Positions 17,514-26,642 of a DNA stretch of 64,000 nucleotides are shown piece after piece. Source of the stretch: Micromonospora rhizosphaerae (GTDB lineage Bacteria > Actinomycetota > Actinomycetes > Mycobacteriales > Micromonosporaceae); contig NZ_FMHV01000002.1 in the NCBI RefSeq assembly GCF_900091465.1, forward strand, positions 1,736,001-1,800,000, in the 5' to 3' direction. The notes beneath the pieces were generated by a model. That model ran no database searches. It saw only the letters and a list, made by a program, of their open reading frames with translations, and was not told where the DNA came from. How positions within the stretch are numbered: the first letter of the stretch is position 1; each line of letters starts with the position of its first letter. The translations under genes were made by a program, and so were the position numbers.

Positions 17514-18478
17514 CCGTCACTGGGCAGGAGATCGCGGACTACGTCGACCGGGTGCGGGCCGCGCTGGCCGACCTGCCGCCCGCCGTCCGCGACGAGTTGA
17601 CCGAGGACCTGCCGGAGCACCTCGCCGAGGTGGCCGCCGAGGCGGACGGCTCTCTGGTCGACCGGCTGGGCGAGCCCGAGGCGTACGCCGCCGAGTTGCG
17701 GGCCGCCGCCGGCGCGGACGCGCCCGCCGGCAACCGGCGCCTCGCCGCCGCCCGGGTCCGGCTCGGCGCCCGGCTCCGTGCCCTCGACACCCGGCTGGGC
17801 CCCCTCCTCGGGTACGCCTCGACGACCGACTTCCTCCGCCTGCTCCGGCCGGCCTGGTGGGTGCTGCGCGGTTGGCTGGCGGCGCTGCTGGTCTCCGCCG
17901 CGCTCGGTGAGCCGTCGGGGCTGCTGCCCCGGCTCGGCGACAGTGCGGTGGCGGGCCTGTTCCTGCTCGTCGGCGGCGTCCTCGCCTCCATCTGGCTGGG
18001 GCATCGCTCGGAGCGGCTGCGCGGCTGGCCCCGGCGGCTGCTGCGCCTCGGCACGGCGGCGCTGGTGCTCTTCTCCTTCGCCATGCTGGTCAATGTGGAC
18101 CAGCACGCCAGCTCAGAGGACTTCGGCTACCAGGAGGTGTCGGTCGGCAACCCGTACGACCGCGTCGAGGACGTCTTCGTCTACGACAGCGAGGGGCGGC
18201 TGGTGGAGAACGCCCAGCTCTTCGACCAGAACGGCGTACCGATCCGGCTCGGCTACCCCGTCTGCGCAGACCCGCGCCAATCGAGCGCTTACCGCAGCGT
18301 ACGGCAGGGTTATCCGTACTGCCCCGAACTCGCGCCGTTCCAGCCCCGGCCGCCCGCCTCGACCCCGGCGCCGCCGGGCGTGACGGCAAGCGGGTCCCCG
18401 ACCACCGCCGCCACGCCCACGGCGACGGCGGCGCCGGCACCGACCGGAGCGGCGCCCGTGCCGAGCCCGACCCGCTGA
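17510..18478 (+). CDS. HAAS-domain membrane protein, partner of PadR
   Basis: This 322-aa protein starts at ATG 17510. An N-terminal HAAS-like domain (residues 1-65) contains YVDRVRAALADLPPAVRDEL and LVDRLGEPEAYAAELR. Three hydrophobic segments follow (about 118-200), then an extracellular domain that includes FGYQEVSVGNPYDRVEDVFV. The C-terminal about 45 residues are Pro/Thr/Ala rich. HAAS domains are known to sit beside PadR regulators. The outer-domain function is not known. It is translationally coupled to padR. Confidence 0.8.
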   Translation: MTVTGQEIADYVDRVRAALADLPPAVRDELTEDLPEHLAEVAAEADGSLVDRLGEPEAYAAELRAAAGADAPAGNRRLAAARVRLGARLRALDTRLGPLLGYASTTDFLRLLRPAWWVLRGWLAALLVSAALGEPSGLLPRLGDSAVAGLFLLVGGVLASIWLGHRSERLRGWPRRLLRLGTAALVLFSFAMLVNVDQHASSEDFGYQEVSVGNPYDRVEDVFVYDSEGRLVENAQLFDQNGVPIRLGYPVCADPRQSSAYRSVRQGYPYCPELAPFQPRPPASTPAPPGVTASGSPTTAATPTATAAPAPTGAAPVPSPTR

Positions 18479-18483
18479 GCGGA

Positions 18484-18520
18484 ATGCGGGGCTTCCGCCG
18501 ACCGGCGGGGAGCCCCGCAT
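18484..18520 (+). terminator. Hairpin after PadR-HAAS operon
   Basis: ATGCGGGGCT (18484-18493) pairs perfectly with 18511-18520, and the inner CCGCC/GGCGG extends the stem. It begins 6 nt after the stop codon. No T-tract follows, which is common in high-GC actinobacteria. Confidence 0.75.
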
Positions 18521-18628
18521 GGCACTGAAGCTGGGAATTGGCTGAACGGATGATGGGCTCGGGGTAGCGGCCACCGAGGTTGATCATTATGGTGTCGTCT
18601 GCTCAACAACCCCTCGGAAGGAACACCC

Positions 18629-19090
18629 GTGTCAGAGCAGGTCGCACCGCCCTCCGCGCCGTACCCCGGCCAGCCCGAGCCGGCCGTCCAGGCGCCGCCC
18701 CCGGCCAAGAAGTCCGGTGGCCGCAAGGTGCTGGGCATCATCGGCATCATCGTCGCCGTCATCGTGATCGCCGGGCTCAAGTTCGGCCTCAAGTCGTTCC
18801 TGAACCAGGATGAGACCGTTGAGGCGAAGGCTGGTGACTGCATCGCGCAGCTGCCGGAGGTGGCCGACGGCGAGCAGAAGGACGTCGACGGCGCCAAGGT
18901 CGTGGAGTGCACCTCTACCGAGGCGGCGTTCACCGTGGTCGGCCGGGTGAACGACCAGACCGAGGCCCAGGCCAAGTCCGGCGACGCGTGCAACCAGTAC
19001 TTCAAGGAGGGCGAAGACGGTTACGTCTTCTCCGGTCCCCAGCGGGCCGGCAGCAAGTACTACCTGCTCTGCCTGACCAAGAAGGCCTGA
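18629..19090 (+). CDS. LppU/SCO3897-family membrane-anchored protein
   Basis: This 153-aa protein starts at GTG 18629, with GGAAGGA at 18616-18622. A Pro-rich cytoplasmic tail (residues 1-30) precedes one membrane segment (VLGIIGIIVAVIVIAGLKFG). The outer domain begins VEAKAGDCIAQLP and has Cys in CIAQLP, VECTSTEA, DACNQYF and LLCLTKK, giving two likely disulfides, as in the LppU/SCO3897 family. Function is unknown. A strong hairpin follows. Confidence 0.8.
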   Translation: MSEQVAPPSAPYPGQPEPAVQAPPPAKKSGGRKVLGIIGIIVAVIVIAGLKFGLKSFLNQDETVEAKAGDCIAQLPEVADGEQKDVDGAKVVECTSTEAAFTVVGRVNDQTEAQAKSGDACNQYFKEGEDGYVFSGPQRAGSKYYLLCLTKKA

Positions 19091-19110
19091 CGGGCCGGAC
19101 GACGACCGCT

Positions 19111-19143
19111 GACGGCGGCGCGGTGCAGATCCGCGCCGCCGTC
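19111..19143 (+). terminator. Strong 13-bp hairpin after the LppU-like gene
   Basis: GACGGCGGCGCGG (19111-19123) and its perfect complement (19131-19143) enclose a 7-nt loop, starting 20 bp after the stop codon. The remaining bases to 19284 hold no gene that I can support. Confidence 0.8.
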
Positions 19144-19284
19144 GGCGTGTCCGGTGCCAGTGAACAGGAGGTGAATGCCACTGTTCTCGCGTCTTCCCCG
19201 GTGCGGTGGCGGCGTGGCAGGCTACCGGCACGTAGGACCACTGTGCGACCAGCCAACGATGACTGACCGCTAGGAGGACAGGCC

Positions 19285-19971
19285 ATGGGCGAGATGGTGA
19301 GCTTCACCAGCAACGGAGGGACGCGCGAGGGGTATCTCGCGATACCCTCCGGCGGTGCGGCCAGCCCGGCGGTCATCGTCATTCAGGACTGGTGGGGGCT
19401 GGTCCCTCACGTCCAGGCGGTCGTGGACCGTTTCGCGGAGGCCGGTTTCGTCGCCCTCGCCCCGGACTTCCGGCACGGCCAACCGGCCGCCAAGCCGAGC
19501 GAGCCTCGGCAGATGCTGAACGGCCCGCAGATGGACGACGCGGCGATGGACATCGCCGCGGCGGCGGACTATCTGGCCGGGCGGCCCGAGGTCACCGGCA
19601 AGGTCGGCTGTGCCGGCTTCTGCGCCGGTGCCAGCCTGGCCCTCTGGTCGGCCACCCGCTCCGAGCGGATCGTCGCCACCGCCGCCTTCTACCCCAGGCT
19701 CCCGTGGGAGGGCATGCGTCGGGACTGGCCCGACTACGCGGGCAAGGCCACGGTCATCCACTGCGCGGAGGCAGACGGCACGTCCGCCAGCGAAGGCGTG
19801 CAGACCGCCCGCTCGGCGATCGAGGAGGCCGGCGGCAGCTGCGCCCTCTACGACTACCCGGGCACCGCGCACGCCTTCTTCAACGAGGACCGGCCGGAGA
19901 ATTTCGACCAGCGGGCCGCCGCCACCGCCTGGGCCCGCACCCTGGAACTCTTCCGGGCCAAGCTTGGCTGA
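19285..19971 (+). CDS. Dienelactone hydrolase family protein
   Basis: This 228-aa alpha/beta hydrolase starts at ATG 19285 with AGGAGG upstream. The nucleophile motif is [10 protein letters not shown] with Cys near residue 112, the usual dienelactone hydrolase nucleophile. The [20 protein letters not shown] region and the catalytic His in [11 protein letters not shown] near residue 196 complete the picture. The acid residue lies around CAEADGT. Its natural substrate need not be dienelactone. The next gene starts inside its last codons. Confidence 0.88.
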   Translation: MGEMVSFTSNGGTREGYLAIPSGGAASPAVIVIQDWWGLVPHVQAVVDRFAEAGFVALAPDFRHGQPAAKPSEPRQMLNGPQMDDAAMDIAAAADYLAGRPEVTGKVGCAGFCAGASLALWSATRSERIVATAAFYPRLPWEGMRRDWPDYAGKATVIHCAEADGTSASEGVQTARSAIEEAGGSCALYDYPGTAHAFFNEDRPENFDQRAAATAWARTLELFRAKLG

Positions 19972-20704
19972 GCCCCGTACCCCGGAGGAGGTGGTCGCCC
20001 GCGCCGCGCGGGCGACCGACCTGGCCGACCTCGACGGCGCCATCAGTGACTGTTTCGCCTGCCCGCGGCTGGTCGAGTGGCGGGAGGCGGTGGCCCGCAC
20101 GAAGCGGGCGGCCTTCCGGGATCAGGACTACTGGGGTCGGCCGGTGCCGGGCTTCGGCGCGGCCGACGCCCGGATCGCCATCCTCGGTCTGGCGCCGGCC
20201 GCGCACGGCGGCAACCGCACCGGGCGCATCTTCACCGGCGACCGCTCGGGCGACGTGCTCTTCGCCGCGCTGCACCGCGCCGGCCTGGCTAACCAGCCGA
20301 CCAGCGTCGCGCGCGACGACGGGCTGTCGCTGCGGGACACCCGCATCTTTGCCGCCGTGCGCTGCGCGCCGCCGGACAACAAGCCCACCCCGGCCGAGCG
20401 GGACACCTGCGCGCCATGGCTGCACCGCGAGGTCGCGCTGATCCGGCCCACCCTGCGGGTCGTGGTCGCGCTCGGGTCCTTTGCCTGGGCCGGGTGGTGG
20501 CCGGTCCTGCGCGACGTGTACGGCGTGCGCCCGCCCAGTCCGCGCCCGGTCTTCGGCCATGGGGCACACTGGTCCGGCGGGTCCGCTCCGGATCTGCTCG
20601 GCTGCTACCACGTCAGCCAGCAGAACACCTTTACCGGGCGGCTGACACCAGGAATGCTGGACGACGTGTTCGCCCGGGCGAAGCAGTTGGCCGGAGTGGA
20701 CTGA
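19964..20704 (+). CDS. Type-5 uracil-DNA glycosylase (UdgB-like)
   Basis: UdgB enzymes remove uracil, hypoxanthine and other deaminated bases from DNA. The 246-aa protein starts at TTG 19964, overlapping the previous stop by 8 nt. The motif [19 protein letters not shown] near residue 70 is the family-5 active-site loop, with Ala-Ala in place of a catalytic Asp. [16 protein letters not shown] near 212 is motif 2. Cys in DCFACP, RCAPPD and TCAPW are candidate 4Fe-4S ligands. A GTG start further inside the frame is possible but would lose conserved residues. Confidence 0.88.
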   Translation: MAEPRTPEEVVARAARATDLADLDGAISDCFACPRLVEWREAVARTKRAAFRDQDYWGRPVPGFGAADARIAILGLAPAAHGGNRTGRIFTGDRSGDVLFAALHRAGLANQPTSVARDDGLSLRDTRIFAAVRCAPPDNKPTPAERDTCAPWLHREVALIRPTLRVVVALGSFAWAGWWPVLRDVYGVRPPSPRPVFGHGAHWSGGSAPDLLGCYHVSQQNTFTGRLTPGMLDDVFARAKQLAGVD

Positions 20705-20723
20705 GGATGCGTGGGGCGGTGGG

Positions 20724-21464
20724 ATGGACCTCGGCGTGCTGCGCAGGTGGTGGCCCCTCGCGGCGGTGACCATCCTGCTGGCGGTCGCCGCGCTCGCCGC
20801 CGGACACTCCTCGATCGGGGCAAGCCGGATCCCACCCGCCGCGGACAACATCCCCTACGTGCCGGAATACCCCTCGGCCCAGCCCGCGCCCTCCATCCCG
20901 ATCGAGCCGCGCGACGGCGCCGAGGCCACCCAGGCCCAGATCCCCCAGTGGATCGCCGCCGTCGCCATCGTCGTGCTCGGTCTGGCGAGCCTGGTCGCGA
21001 TCGGGTACGTCATCTGGACGCTGGTCCGCGGCGCGCTGCGCCGGACCACCCGGGCCGTCCCGGCGCAGCGGACCCGGCGCACCGCCGAGGGCACCGCCCG
21101 GGAGGTGGTGGCCGCGCTCGACGCCGGCCTGGTGGAGCTGGACGACCGCGACACCGACCCGCGGCGAGCGGTGATCGCCTGCTGGGTCCGCCTGGAGGAG
21201 GCGGCCGAGGAGACCGGCGTGCCCCGGCTCGCCGGCGACACCCCCACCGACCTGGTCAGCCGGCTGCTGCGCGGCGACCCGGCGGCCGGCGTCCCGGCGA
21301 TCGCCAGCGCCGACGTGCTGGACGGGTTCGCGCACGTCTACCGCGAGGCCCGGTACGCCACGCACACGGTCGACGAGCGGATGCGCGATCAGGCCCGGGC
21401 GGCGCTGCGCCGGCTGCGCGGTGAACTCACCGCCCTCGCCGCCACCGACGAGGTGGCGTCATGA
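20724..21464 (+). CDS. DUF4129 domain membrane protein
   Basis: This 246-aa protein starts at ATG 20724. It has an N-terminal membrane segment (AAVTILLAVAALAAGH), a Pro-rich outer segment and a second membrane segment (WIAAVAIVVLGLASLVAIGYV). The C-terminal DUF4129 region contains IACWVRLEEAAEETGVPR and LLRGDPAAGVPAIASADVL. DUF4129 proteins are usual members of MoxR/DUF58 clusters. It overlaps the next gene by 4 nt (ATGA). Confidence 0.85.
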   Translation: MDLGVLRRWWPLAAVTILLAVAALAAGHSSIGASRIPPAADNIPYVPEYPSAQPAPSIPIEPRDGAEATQAQIPQWIAAVAIVVLGLASLVAIGYVIWTLVRGALRRTTRAVPAQRTRRTAEGTAREVVAALDAGLVELDDRDTDPRRAVIACWVRLEEAAEETGVPRLAGDTPTDLVSRLLRGDPAAGVPAIASADVLDGFAHVYREARYATHTVDERMRDQARAALRRLRGELTALAATDEVAS

Positions 21465-22042
21465 GCACCAGCATCGACGACCTGCTCACGTTCGAGGAGG
21501 AGCCGGCCGCGCGGGCCGCGGCGGACCGGGGCGGGCCGGTGCGCGGGGTGCTGCGTACTCTCGCCGTCACCGCGGCGATCGTCGTGGTGGTCGTCGCCGG
21601 CCTGCGGGTGGTCGGCCTTCAGGTCTCCCTCTGGATCATCGTGGCGGGCGTGCTCGCGCTGCTCGCCGTCCGTCGCGTGACCCGTGCCCTGTCACCCCCG
21701 CCGCCGCCCCACGCCGGCAACCGGGCGCCCGCCGGCGAGGAGCCGAGCATCTGGAACTGGGCGGCGCGGGACGCGTTGCGTGCCGCGATCAACGGGTGGG
21801 AACGCCCGCTGGACTGGTCCTCGGGCCGTCCGGAGCGGTTCGCCGAGCGCATCCTGCCCCGGATCGGCGAACTGGCCGACGAGCGCCTGCGCCAGAAGCA
21901 CGGCGTCACCCGCGAGTCCGACCCGGCCCGGGCCCGCATCCTGCTCGGGGAGCCCCTGTGGACGTTCCTCAGCACGCCTTCCCGCCGCCCCCCGTCGCCG
22001 CGCGACCTCGCGGCGATCGTCGCCGAACTGGAGAAGCTGTGA
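21461..22042 (+). CDS. Membrane protein of the MoxR cluster
   Basis: This 193-aa protein starts at ATG 21461. Two adjacent hydrophobic segments (TLAVTAAIVVVVVAGLRVV and SLWIIVAGVLALLAVRRV) follow an acidic N-terminus. The soluble part includes IWNWAARDALRAAINGWERP and RILPRIGELADERLRQKHG, as seen in the small protein found between DUF4129 and MoxR genes in actinobacteria. No catalytic motif is visible. The stop overlaps the moxR start by one base. Confidence 0.75.
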   Translation: MSTSIDDLLTFEEEPAARAAADRGGPVRGVLRTLAVTAAIVVVVVAGLRVVGLQVSLWIIVAGVLALLAVRRVTRALSPPPPPHAGNRAPAGEEPSIWNWAARDALRAAINGWERPLDWSSGRPERFAERILPRIGELADERLRQKHGVTRESDPARARILLGEPLWTFLSTPSRRPPSPRDLAAIVAELEKL

Positions 22043-23049
22043 TGAACGACGTGGACCCGAGCATGCCCCCCGCCGAGGTCGGCCGGCTGGCCCAGGCGGT
22101 GCTGGACGCGGTCGGCGCGATCGTGGTCGGCAAGCGGGAGGCCCTGGAGCTGGTCCTCGCCGGCATCCTGGCCGGCGGACATGTGCTGCTGGAGGACCTG
22201 CCCGGGCTGGGCAAGACGCTGACCGCGCGCTCCTTCGCGCAGGCCCTCGGGCTGGACTTCCGCCGCCTCCAGTTCACCCCCGACCTGCTTCCCGCCGACG
22301 TCACCGGTTCCTTCCTGTACGACCAGCGCAGCGGCGACTTCTCGTTCCGGGCCGGCCCGGTCTTCACCAACCTGCTGCTCGCCGACGAGATCAACCGGAC
22401 CCCGCCGAAGACCCAGTCGGCGCTGCTGGAGGCGATGCAGGAGAAACAGGTCTCCGTCGAGGGCGTCACCTACCGGCTGGACGAGCCGTTCCACGTGCTC
22501 GCCACCGCCAACCCGATCGAGTACGAGGGGACGTACCCGCTGCCGGAGGCGCAGCTGGACCGGTTCCTGCTCCGGGTGTCGTTCGGCTACCCGGACCACG
22601 AGGAGGAGTGGGAGGTGCTGCGCCGGCGGATGGCCCGCCGCCGCGAGGAGGCCGAGATCAAGCCGGTGGTGGACGCAGCCACGCTGCGCGCGATGCAGGC
22701 GGCGCTGGAGGACGTGGTGGTCGAGGACTCCGTCGGCCGCTACATCGTCGCGCTGACCGCGGCCACCCGGGAGCACCCGTCCGCGCTGGTCGGCTCCTCG
22801 CCGCGCGGCTCGCTGGCGCTGCTGCTGCTGGCCCGGGTCCGGGCGGTCCTCGACGGCCGGGACTACGTGGTGCCGGAGGACGTCAAGGAGGTGGCGGTGC
22901 CCGCCTTGGCGCACCGGATCACGCTGCGCCCGGAGATGTGGCTGCGCCGGGTGGACCCGTCCTTCGTGGTCGGCGAGGTGCTGGAGCAGACACCCGCCCC
23001 GGCCAGCGGCGCGCTGCCCAGCTACGCGGCCGGCGGGTCGGGGTTCTGA
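22042..23049 (+). CDS. moxR: MoxR-family AAA+ ATPase
   Basis: This 335-aa AAA+ ATPase starts at ATG 22042. It has Walker A GLGKT (in LEDLPGLGKTLTARSFAQ, residues about 55-72), Walker B LLLADEINRTPPKTQSALLE, sensor 1 HVLATANPIEYEGTYPLPEA, and the arginine-finger region QLDRFLLRVSFGYP. Such MoxR proteins act as chaperones for proteins carrying DUF58/VWA domains, and the partner gene follows at once. The operon likely acts at the envelope, but the client complex is unknown. Confidence 0.95.
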   Translation: MNDVDPSMPPAEVGRLAQAVLDAVGAIVVGKREALELVLAGILAGGHVLLEDLPGLGKTLTARSFAQALGLDFRRLQFTPDLLPADVTGSFLYDQRSGDFSFRAGPVFTNLLLADEINRTPPKTQSALLEAMQEKQVSVEGVTYRLDEPFHVLATANPIEYEGTYPLPEAQLDRFLLRVSFGYPDHEEEWEVLRRRMARRREEAEIKPVVDAATLRAMQAALEDVVVEDSVGRYIVALTAATREHPSALVGSSPRGSLALLLLARVRAVLDGRDYVVPEDVKEVAVPALAHRITLRPEMWLRRVDPSFVVGEVLEQTPAPASGALPSYAAGGSGF

Positions 23050-23054
23050 TCGCC

Positions 23055-24416
23055 GTGCCCACCGAAGAAGGGCTGGCCGCCGGCTGGGCACCCACCTGGG
23101 CGCTCGGCCGGGCGGTGCTGCTCACCGGGCTGCTGCTGATCGCCGCGGTGCTGCTCGGCCGGATCGACCTGGTGGTGCTGGCCGCGCCGTTCGCCGTCGG
23201 CACCGCGTACGCGCTGCATCGCCGCCCCACCGCGAGCCCGCTGCTGGAGATCACCACGGAGGACGCGCACCTGGTCGAGGGCGGCGCGATGAGCTCCACG
23301 ATCACCGTCGGCAACCCGGACACCGTCTCGTACGACGTGGCCGTGGTCCGGACCCGGATGTCGCCCTGGCTGCGGGTGGAGAAGGTCGCCTTCGGTGGCG
23401 TCGGCGTGGACCTAAGCCGCGCCGGGGCCGACCGCCCGTTCGCGACCTCCGTGCCGACCGGCTCGGCCGTCGATCTGGGACTGGCCGGGACAGCGCTGCG
23501 CTGGGGGCGGCATCCGGTGGGCCCGGCCGGCGTCCGGGTGGCGGCCGCGGACGGACTGCTGGTCTCCCGCGCGGTGATCACCGAACCCGTGCGGATGCGC
23601 GTCTACCCGATGACCGAGCCCTTCGAGGCGGTGGAGGCGATGCCCCGGGCCGCCGGGCTGGTCGGCGCGCACCACTCGCGCCGGCCGGGGGAGGGCGGCG
23701 AGCTGGCCGGTGTACGGATCTTCGCCCCCGGTGACCGGCTGCGCCGGATCGACTGGCGGGTCTCGCTGCGGGCCCGGCAACTGCACGTCGCGGCCACCCT
23801 CTCCGACCGGGACGCCGAGGTGGTTGTGCTGCTCGACGTGCTGGCCGAGGCGGGTCGATCGGGGGGCGTCCACGGCGCCGCGTCGGTGCTGGACACCACG
23901 GTCCGGGCGGCCGCCGCGATCGGCGAGCACTACCTGCACCGCGGCGATCGGGTGGCGATGCTGGAGTACGGCCCGGCCGCCCGCCGGCTCCGCCCGGCCA
24001 CCGGCCGCCGGCAGTACCTGACCGTGCTGGAGTGGCTGCTCGACGTCCAGGCCGAGTCCTCCCCGCACGAGCCGTACGACCAGGTCTTCGGGCCGCAGCT
24101 GCTGTCCGCCGACGCGCTGGTCGTGGTGCTCACCCCGCTGTTGGACGAGCGGTCGGCGCAAATGCTGGCCCGGCTGGCCCGGGGCGGACGGTTCGTGGTG
24201 GCGGTGGACACCCTGCCGGCCGATCTCAGCCCGCCGACGGAGCGGGGCTGGGCCGAGGTGGCGTACCGGCTGTGGCGGCTGGACCGGGACACGATGATCG
24301 GCCAGCTCCGCGAACACGGCGTGCCGGTGGTGCGCTGGGCCGGCGCGGGCAGCCTCGACCAGGTGCTCCGGGACGTGGCCCGGCTGGCCACCGCCCCGAG
24401 GGTCGGTGCCAGGTGA
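23055..24416 (+). CDS. DUF58 domain protein
   Basis: This 453-aa protein starts at GTG 23055, 6 nt after the moxR stop. Two N-terminal membrane segments (residues 15-55) precede a beta-rich region. The DUF58 core contains RRPGEGGELAGVRIFAPGDR, LRRIDWRVSLRARQLHV and DRDAEVVVLLDVLAE, the last being VWA-like. It is the probable partner of MoxR. The TGA lies inside the first copy of a 59-bp tandem repeat. Confidence 0.88.
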   Translation: MPTEEGLAAGWAPTWALGRAVLLTGLLLIAAVLLGRIDLVVLAAPFAVGTAYALHRRPTASPLLEITTEDAHLVEGGAMSSTITVGNPDTVSYDVAVVRTRMSPWLRVEKVAFGGVGVDLSRAGADRPFATSVPTGSAVDLGLAGTALRWGRHPVGPAGVRVAAADGLLVSRAVITEPVRMRVYPMTEPFEAVEAMPRAAGLVGAHHSRRPGEGGELAGVRIFAPGDRLRRIDWRVSLRARQLHVAATLSDRDAEVVVLLDVLAEAGRSGGVHGAASVLDTTVRAAAAIGEHYLHRGDRVAMLEYGPAARRLRPATGRRQYLTVLEWLLDVQAESSPHEPYDQVFGPQLLSADALVVVLTPLLDERSAQMLARLARGGRFVVAVDTLPADLSPPTERGWAEVAYRLWRLDRDTMIGQLREHGVPVVRWAGAGSLDQVLRDVARLATAPRVGAR

Positions 24417-24589
24417 GCGCGAGGAATGCAGCGAAGCGGAGTCCCGCAGTCGCGAACGAAGGCGGGCATCCGTGAGCGCGAGGAATGCAGCGAAGCGGAG
24501 TCCCGCAGTCGCGAACGAAGGCGGGCATCCGTGAGCGCGAGGAATGCAGCGAAGCGGAGTCCCGCAGTCGCGAACGAAGGCAAGCACCG
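24413..24589 (+). repeat. 59-bp tandem repeat, three copies
   Basis: Units begin at 24413, 24472 and 24531, each opening GTGAGCGCGAGGAATGCAGC and containing GAAGCGGAGTCCCGCAGTCG. Units 1 and 2 are identical; unit 3 differs only in its last 8-9 bases (CAAGCACCG instead of CGGGCATCC). Every unit begins with GTGA, so unit 1 supplies the stop of the DUF58 gene, and the third unit runs straight into the next start codon. Confidence 0.95.
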
Positions 24590-25162
24590 ATGAGCGAGCT
24601 GCTCGAGGGGCTGACCGAACGGGTCCGGGCGGTGCGGTACGCGGCCAACCGGGTCAGCCTGACCCCGCTGCTGGTCCGGGTCGGCGTCTTCCTCACCGTG
24701 CTGGTCGGCCTGCTGCTGGCGTACCCCGTGGAGGTGTTCAACGGGCGGTCGCTGCTGGCCCTGACGGTCGTGGCCGTGCTGCCGGCGGCCGGACCGCGCC
24801 GGGTGTGGCCGACGGTCGCGGCGCTGGTCACGGTCGGCGGCTGGCTGCTCGCCACGGCCGGGTTCGACCGGCCGATCGCGCTCTGGCGGCTGCTCGCCGT
24901 GGCGACGCTGCTCTATCTGGCGCACACGTTCTGTACGCTCGCCGCGGTGCTGCCCTTCGACGCCGTGGTCGACCCGGAGCTGATCGTGCGCTGGCTGAGC
25001 CGGGCCGGCGCGGTGGTGCTCGCCAGCGCGGTGCTCGGCATCCTGCTCGTGCAGGTCGGCGGGGCCGGCACCGACCGCGGCTTCCAGGCGGCCACGGTCG
25101 CCGGACTGCTGGTCGCCGTGGCGCTGAGCGCGCTGCTGGGCTGGCTGCTGCGTCGTCGATAG
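24590..25162 (+). CDS. Membrane protein at the end of the MoxR cluster
   Basis: This 190-aa protein starts at ATG 24590. Four to five hydrophobic segments are visible: LLVRVGVFLTVLVGLLLAY, LTVVAVLPAAGPRRVW, LLAVATLLYLAHTFCTLAAV, AVVLASAVLGILLVQVGG and AGLLVAVALSALLGWLL. It has no motif. An in-frame start at 24485 would translate the tandem repeat and is less likely. It is probably co-transcribed with moxR/DUF58 through the repeat. Confidence 0.75.
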   Translation: MSELLEGLTERVRAVRYAANRVSLTPLLVRVGVFLTVLVGLLLAYPVEVFNGRSLLALTVVAVLPAAGPRRVWPTVAALVTVGGWLLATAGFDRPIALWRLLAVATLLYLAHTFCTLAAVLPFDAVVDPELIVRWLSRAGAVVLASAVLGILLVQVGGAGTDRGFQAATVAGLLVAVALSALLGWLLRRR

Positions 25163-25265
25163 CGGGAACGCGCGGTCACGTTGCGCAGGTCACAGCGGTT
25201 GTGCTCGGTCACAGAAGGGGGTCTCGATCGGGATTAGCCGAGCCGCCCGGGGAAAGATAGATGAC

Positions 25266-26597
25266 GTGAATCCGAAGCGGATCCTTGTCGTGGGTGCCGG
25301 GCATGTCGGCCTGTACGCAGCTCTGCGCCTGTCCAAGAAGCTGAGCTCCCGTGAGGCCGAGGTCATCGTCGTCGACCCGCAGCCGCACATGACCTACCAG
25401 CCGTTCCTCCCGGAGGCGGCGGCCGGCAACATCTCGCCCCGGCACTCCGTGGTGCCGCTGCGACGGGAGTTGCGCAGGTGCACGGTGGTGGCGGGCGCGG
25501 TGACCCGGATCGACCACGGGCGCAGGACCGCGATCGTACAGCCGATCAGCGGCCCGACCCGGGAGATTCAGTACGACCACGTGGTGGTCGCCCCGGGCTC
25601 GGTGTCCCGTACGCTGCCCATCCCTGGCCTGCATGAGCACGGCATCGGGTTCAAGACCATCGGCGAGGCCATCTACCTGCGCAACCACGTGCTGGACCGG
25701 CTCGACGTGGCGGCCGCCACGACCGACCCGGAGGTCCGCCGCCGCGCGCTGACCTTCGTCTTCGTCGGCGCCGGCTACGCCGGCATCGAGGCGCTGGCCG
25801 AGATGGAGGACATGGCCCGGGACGCGCTGCGCTACTACCCGGAGCTGAAGCCGGAGGACATGCGCTGGGTCCTGGTCGAGGCCACCCAGCGGGTGCTGCC
25901 CGAGGTCGATCGGGACATGGGCGCCTACACGGTGCAGCAGCTGTTGAAGCGGAACATGGACATCCGCCTGGACACCCGGCTGGAGTCCTGCGTCGACGGG
26001 GTGGTCAAGCTCTCCGACGGGGACAGCTTCCGCGCCGACACCATCGTCTGGACGGCTGGCGTCAAGCCGTCGCCGATGCTGGACGCGACCGACTTCCCGC
26101 GCGACGAGCGGCGGCGGATCACCTGCCTGCCCACCCTCCAGATCGTGGACGGCGACCGGGTCGTCGAGGGCGCCTGGAGCGCCGGCGACTGCGCCGCCGT
26201 GCCGGACCTGACCAAGGAGCCCGGCAACTTCTGCTCGCCGAGCGCCCAGCACGCGGTCCGGCAGGCCGCCCGGATGGCCGACAACATCGTGCAGGTGATC
26301 CGCGGCCGCGAGCCGGTCAACTACCAGCACAAGCACGCGGGCAGCGTGGCCAGCCTCGGCCTGCACAAGGGCGTCGCCCAGGTCTACGGGATCAAGATGA
26401 AGGGCTGGCCGGCGTGGTTCATGCACCGGACGTACCACATGTCGCGGATCCCGTCGTTCAACCGCAAGGTCCGGGTAGTGGTCGACTGGTCGCTGGCGTT
26501 CTTCCTCAAGCGTGAGGTGGTGGCCCTGGGCCAGCTGCACGACCCGCGCGAGGAGTTCGCCGAGGCCTCCCAGCCGGTCGGCGCGCTTCGCGGCTGA
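25266..26597 (+). CDS. ndh: Type II NADH dehydrogenase (NDH-2)
   Basis: This 443-aa flavoprotein starts at GTG 25266. The FAD-binding GAGHVGLYAALRLSKKL lies at the N-terminus (residues 9-25). A second nucleotide fold follows near 170 (FVFVGAGYAGIEALAEME) for NADH. TIVWTAGVKPSPMLD and DCAAVPDLTKEPGNFCSPSA are typical of NDH-2. The C-terminus has an amphipathic helix region for membrane attachment. It passes electrons from NADH to menaquinone without pumping protons. No ndh regulator is adjacent. Confidence 0.93.
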   Translation: MNPKRILVVGAGHVGLYAALRLSKKLSSREAEVIVVDPQPHMTYQPFLPEAAAGNISPRHSVVPLRRELRRCTVVAGAVTRIDHGRRTAIVQPISGPTREIQYDHVVVAPGSVSRTLPIPGLHEHGIGFKTIGEAIYLRNHVLDRLDVAAATTDPEVRRRALTFVFVGAGYAGIEALAEMEDMARDALRYYPELKPEDMRWVLVEATQRVLPEVDRDMGAYTVQQLLKRNMDIRLDTRLESCVDGVVKLSDGDSFRADTIVWTAGVKPSPMLDATDFPRDERRRITCLPTLQIVDGDRVVEGAWSAGDCAAVPDLTKEPGNFCSPSAQHAVRQAARMADNIVQVIRGREPVNYQHKHAGSVASLGLHKGVAQVYGIKMKGWPAWFMHRTYHMSRIPSFNRKVRVVVDWSLAFFLKREVVALGQLHDPREEFAEASQPVGALRG

Positions 26598-26610
26598 GCT
26601 GAGCTTCGTG

Positions 26611-26642
26611 AAGGGCCCTTCCCGGACGGGAAGGGCCCTTTT
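26611..26642. terminator. Convergent bidirectional terminator
   Basis: AAGGGCCCTTCCC (26611-26623) and GGGAAGGGCCCTT (26628-26640) form a perfect 13-bp stem with loop GGAC, followed by TT. It lies between ndh (+, ending 26597) and the membrane-protein gene (-, ending 26642), so it can serve both strands. Confidence 0.9.

Noticed and set aside
24413..24589. CRISPR array
   Set aside because: The 59-bp units are directly adjacent with no spacers, so it is a tandem repeat.
25180..25225. Possible Rex operator TTGTG...CACAG upstream of ndh
   Set aside because: The half-site spacing is 6 instead of 8 and the inner bases do not match the AA-TT consensus, so I do not call it.
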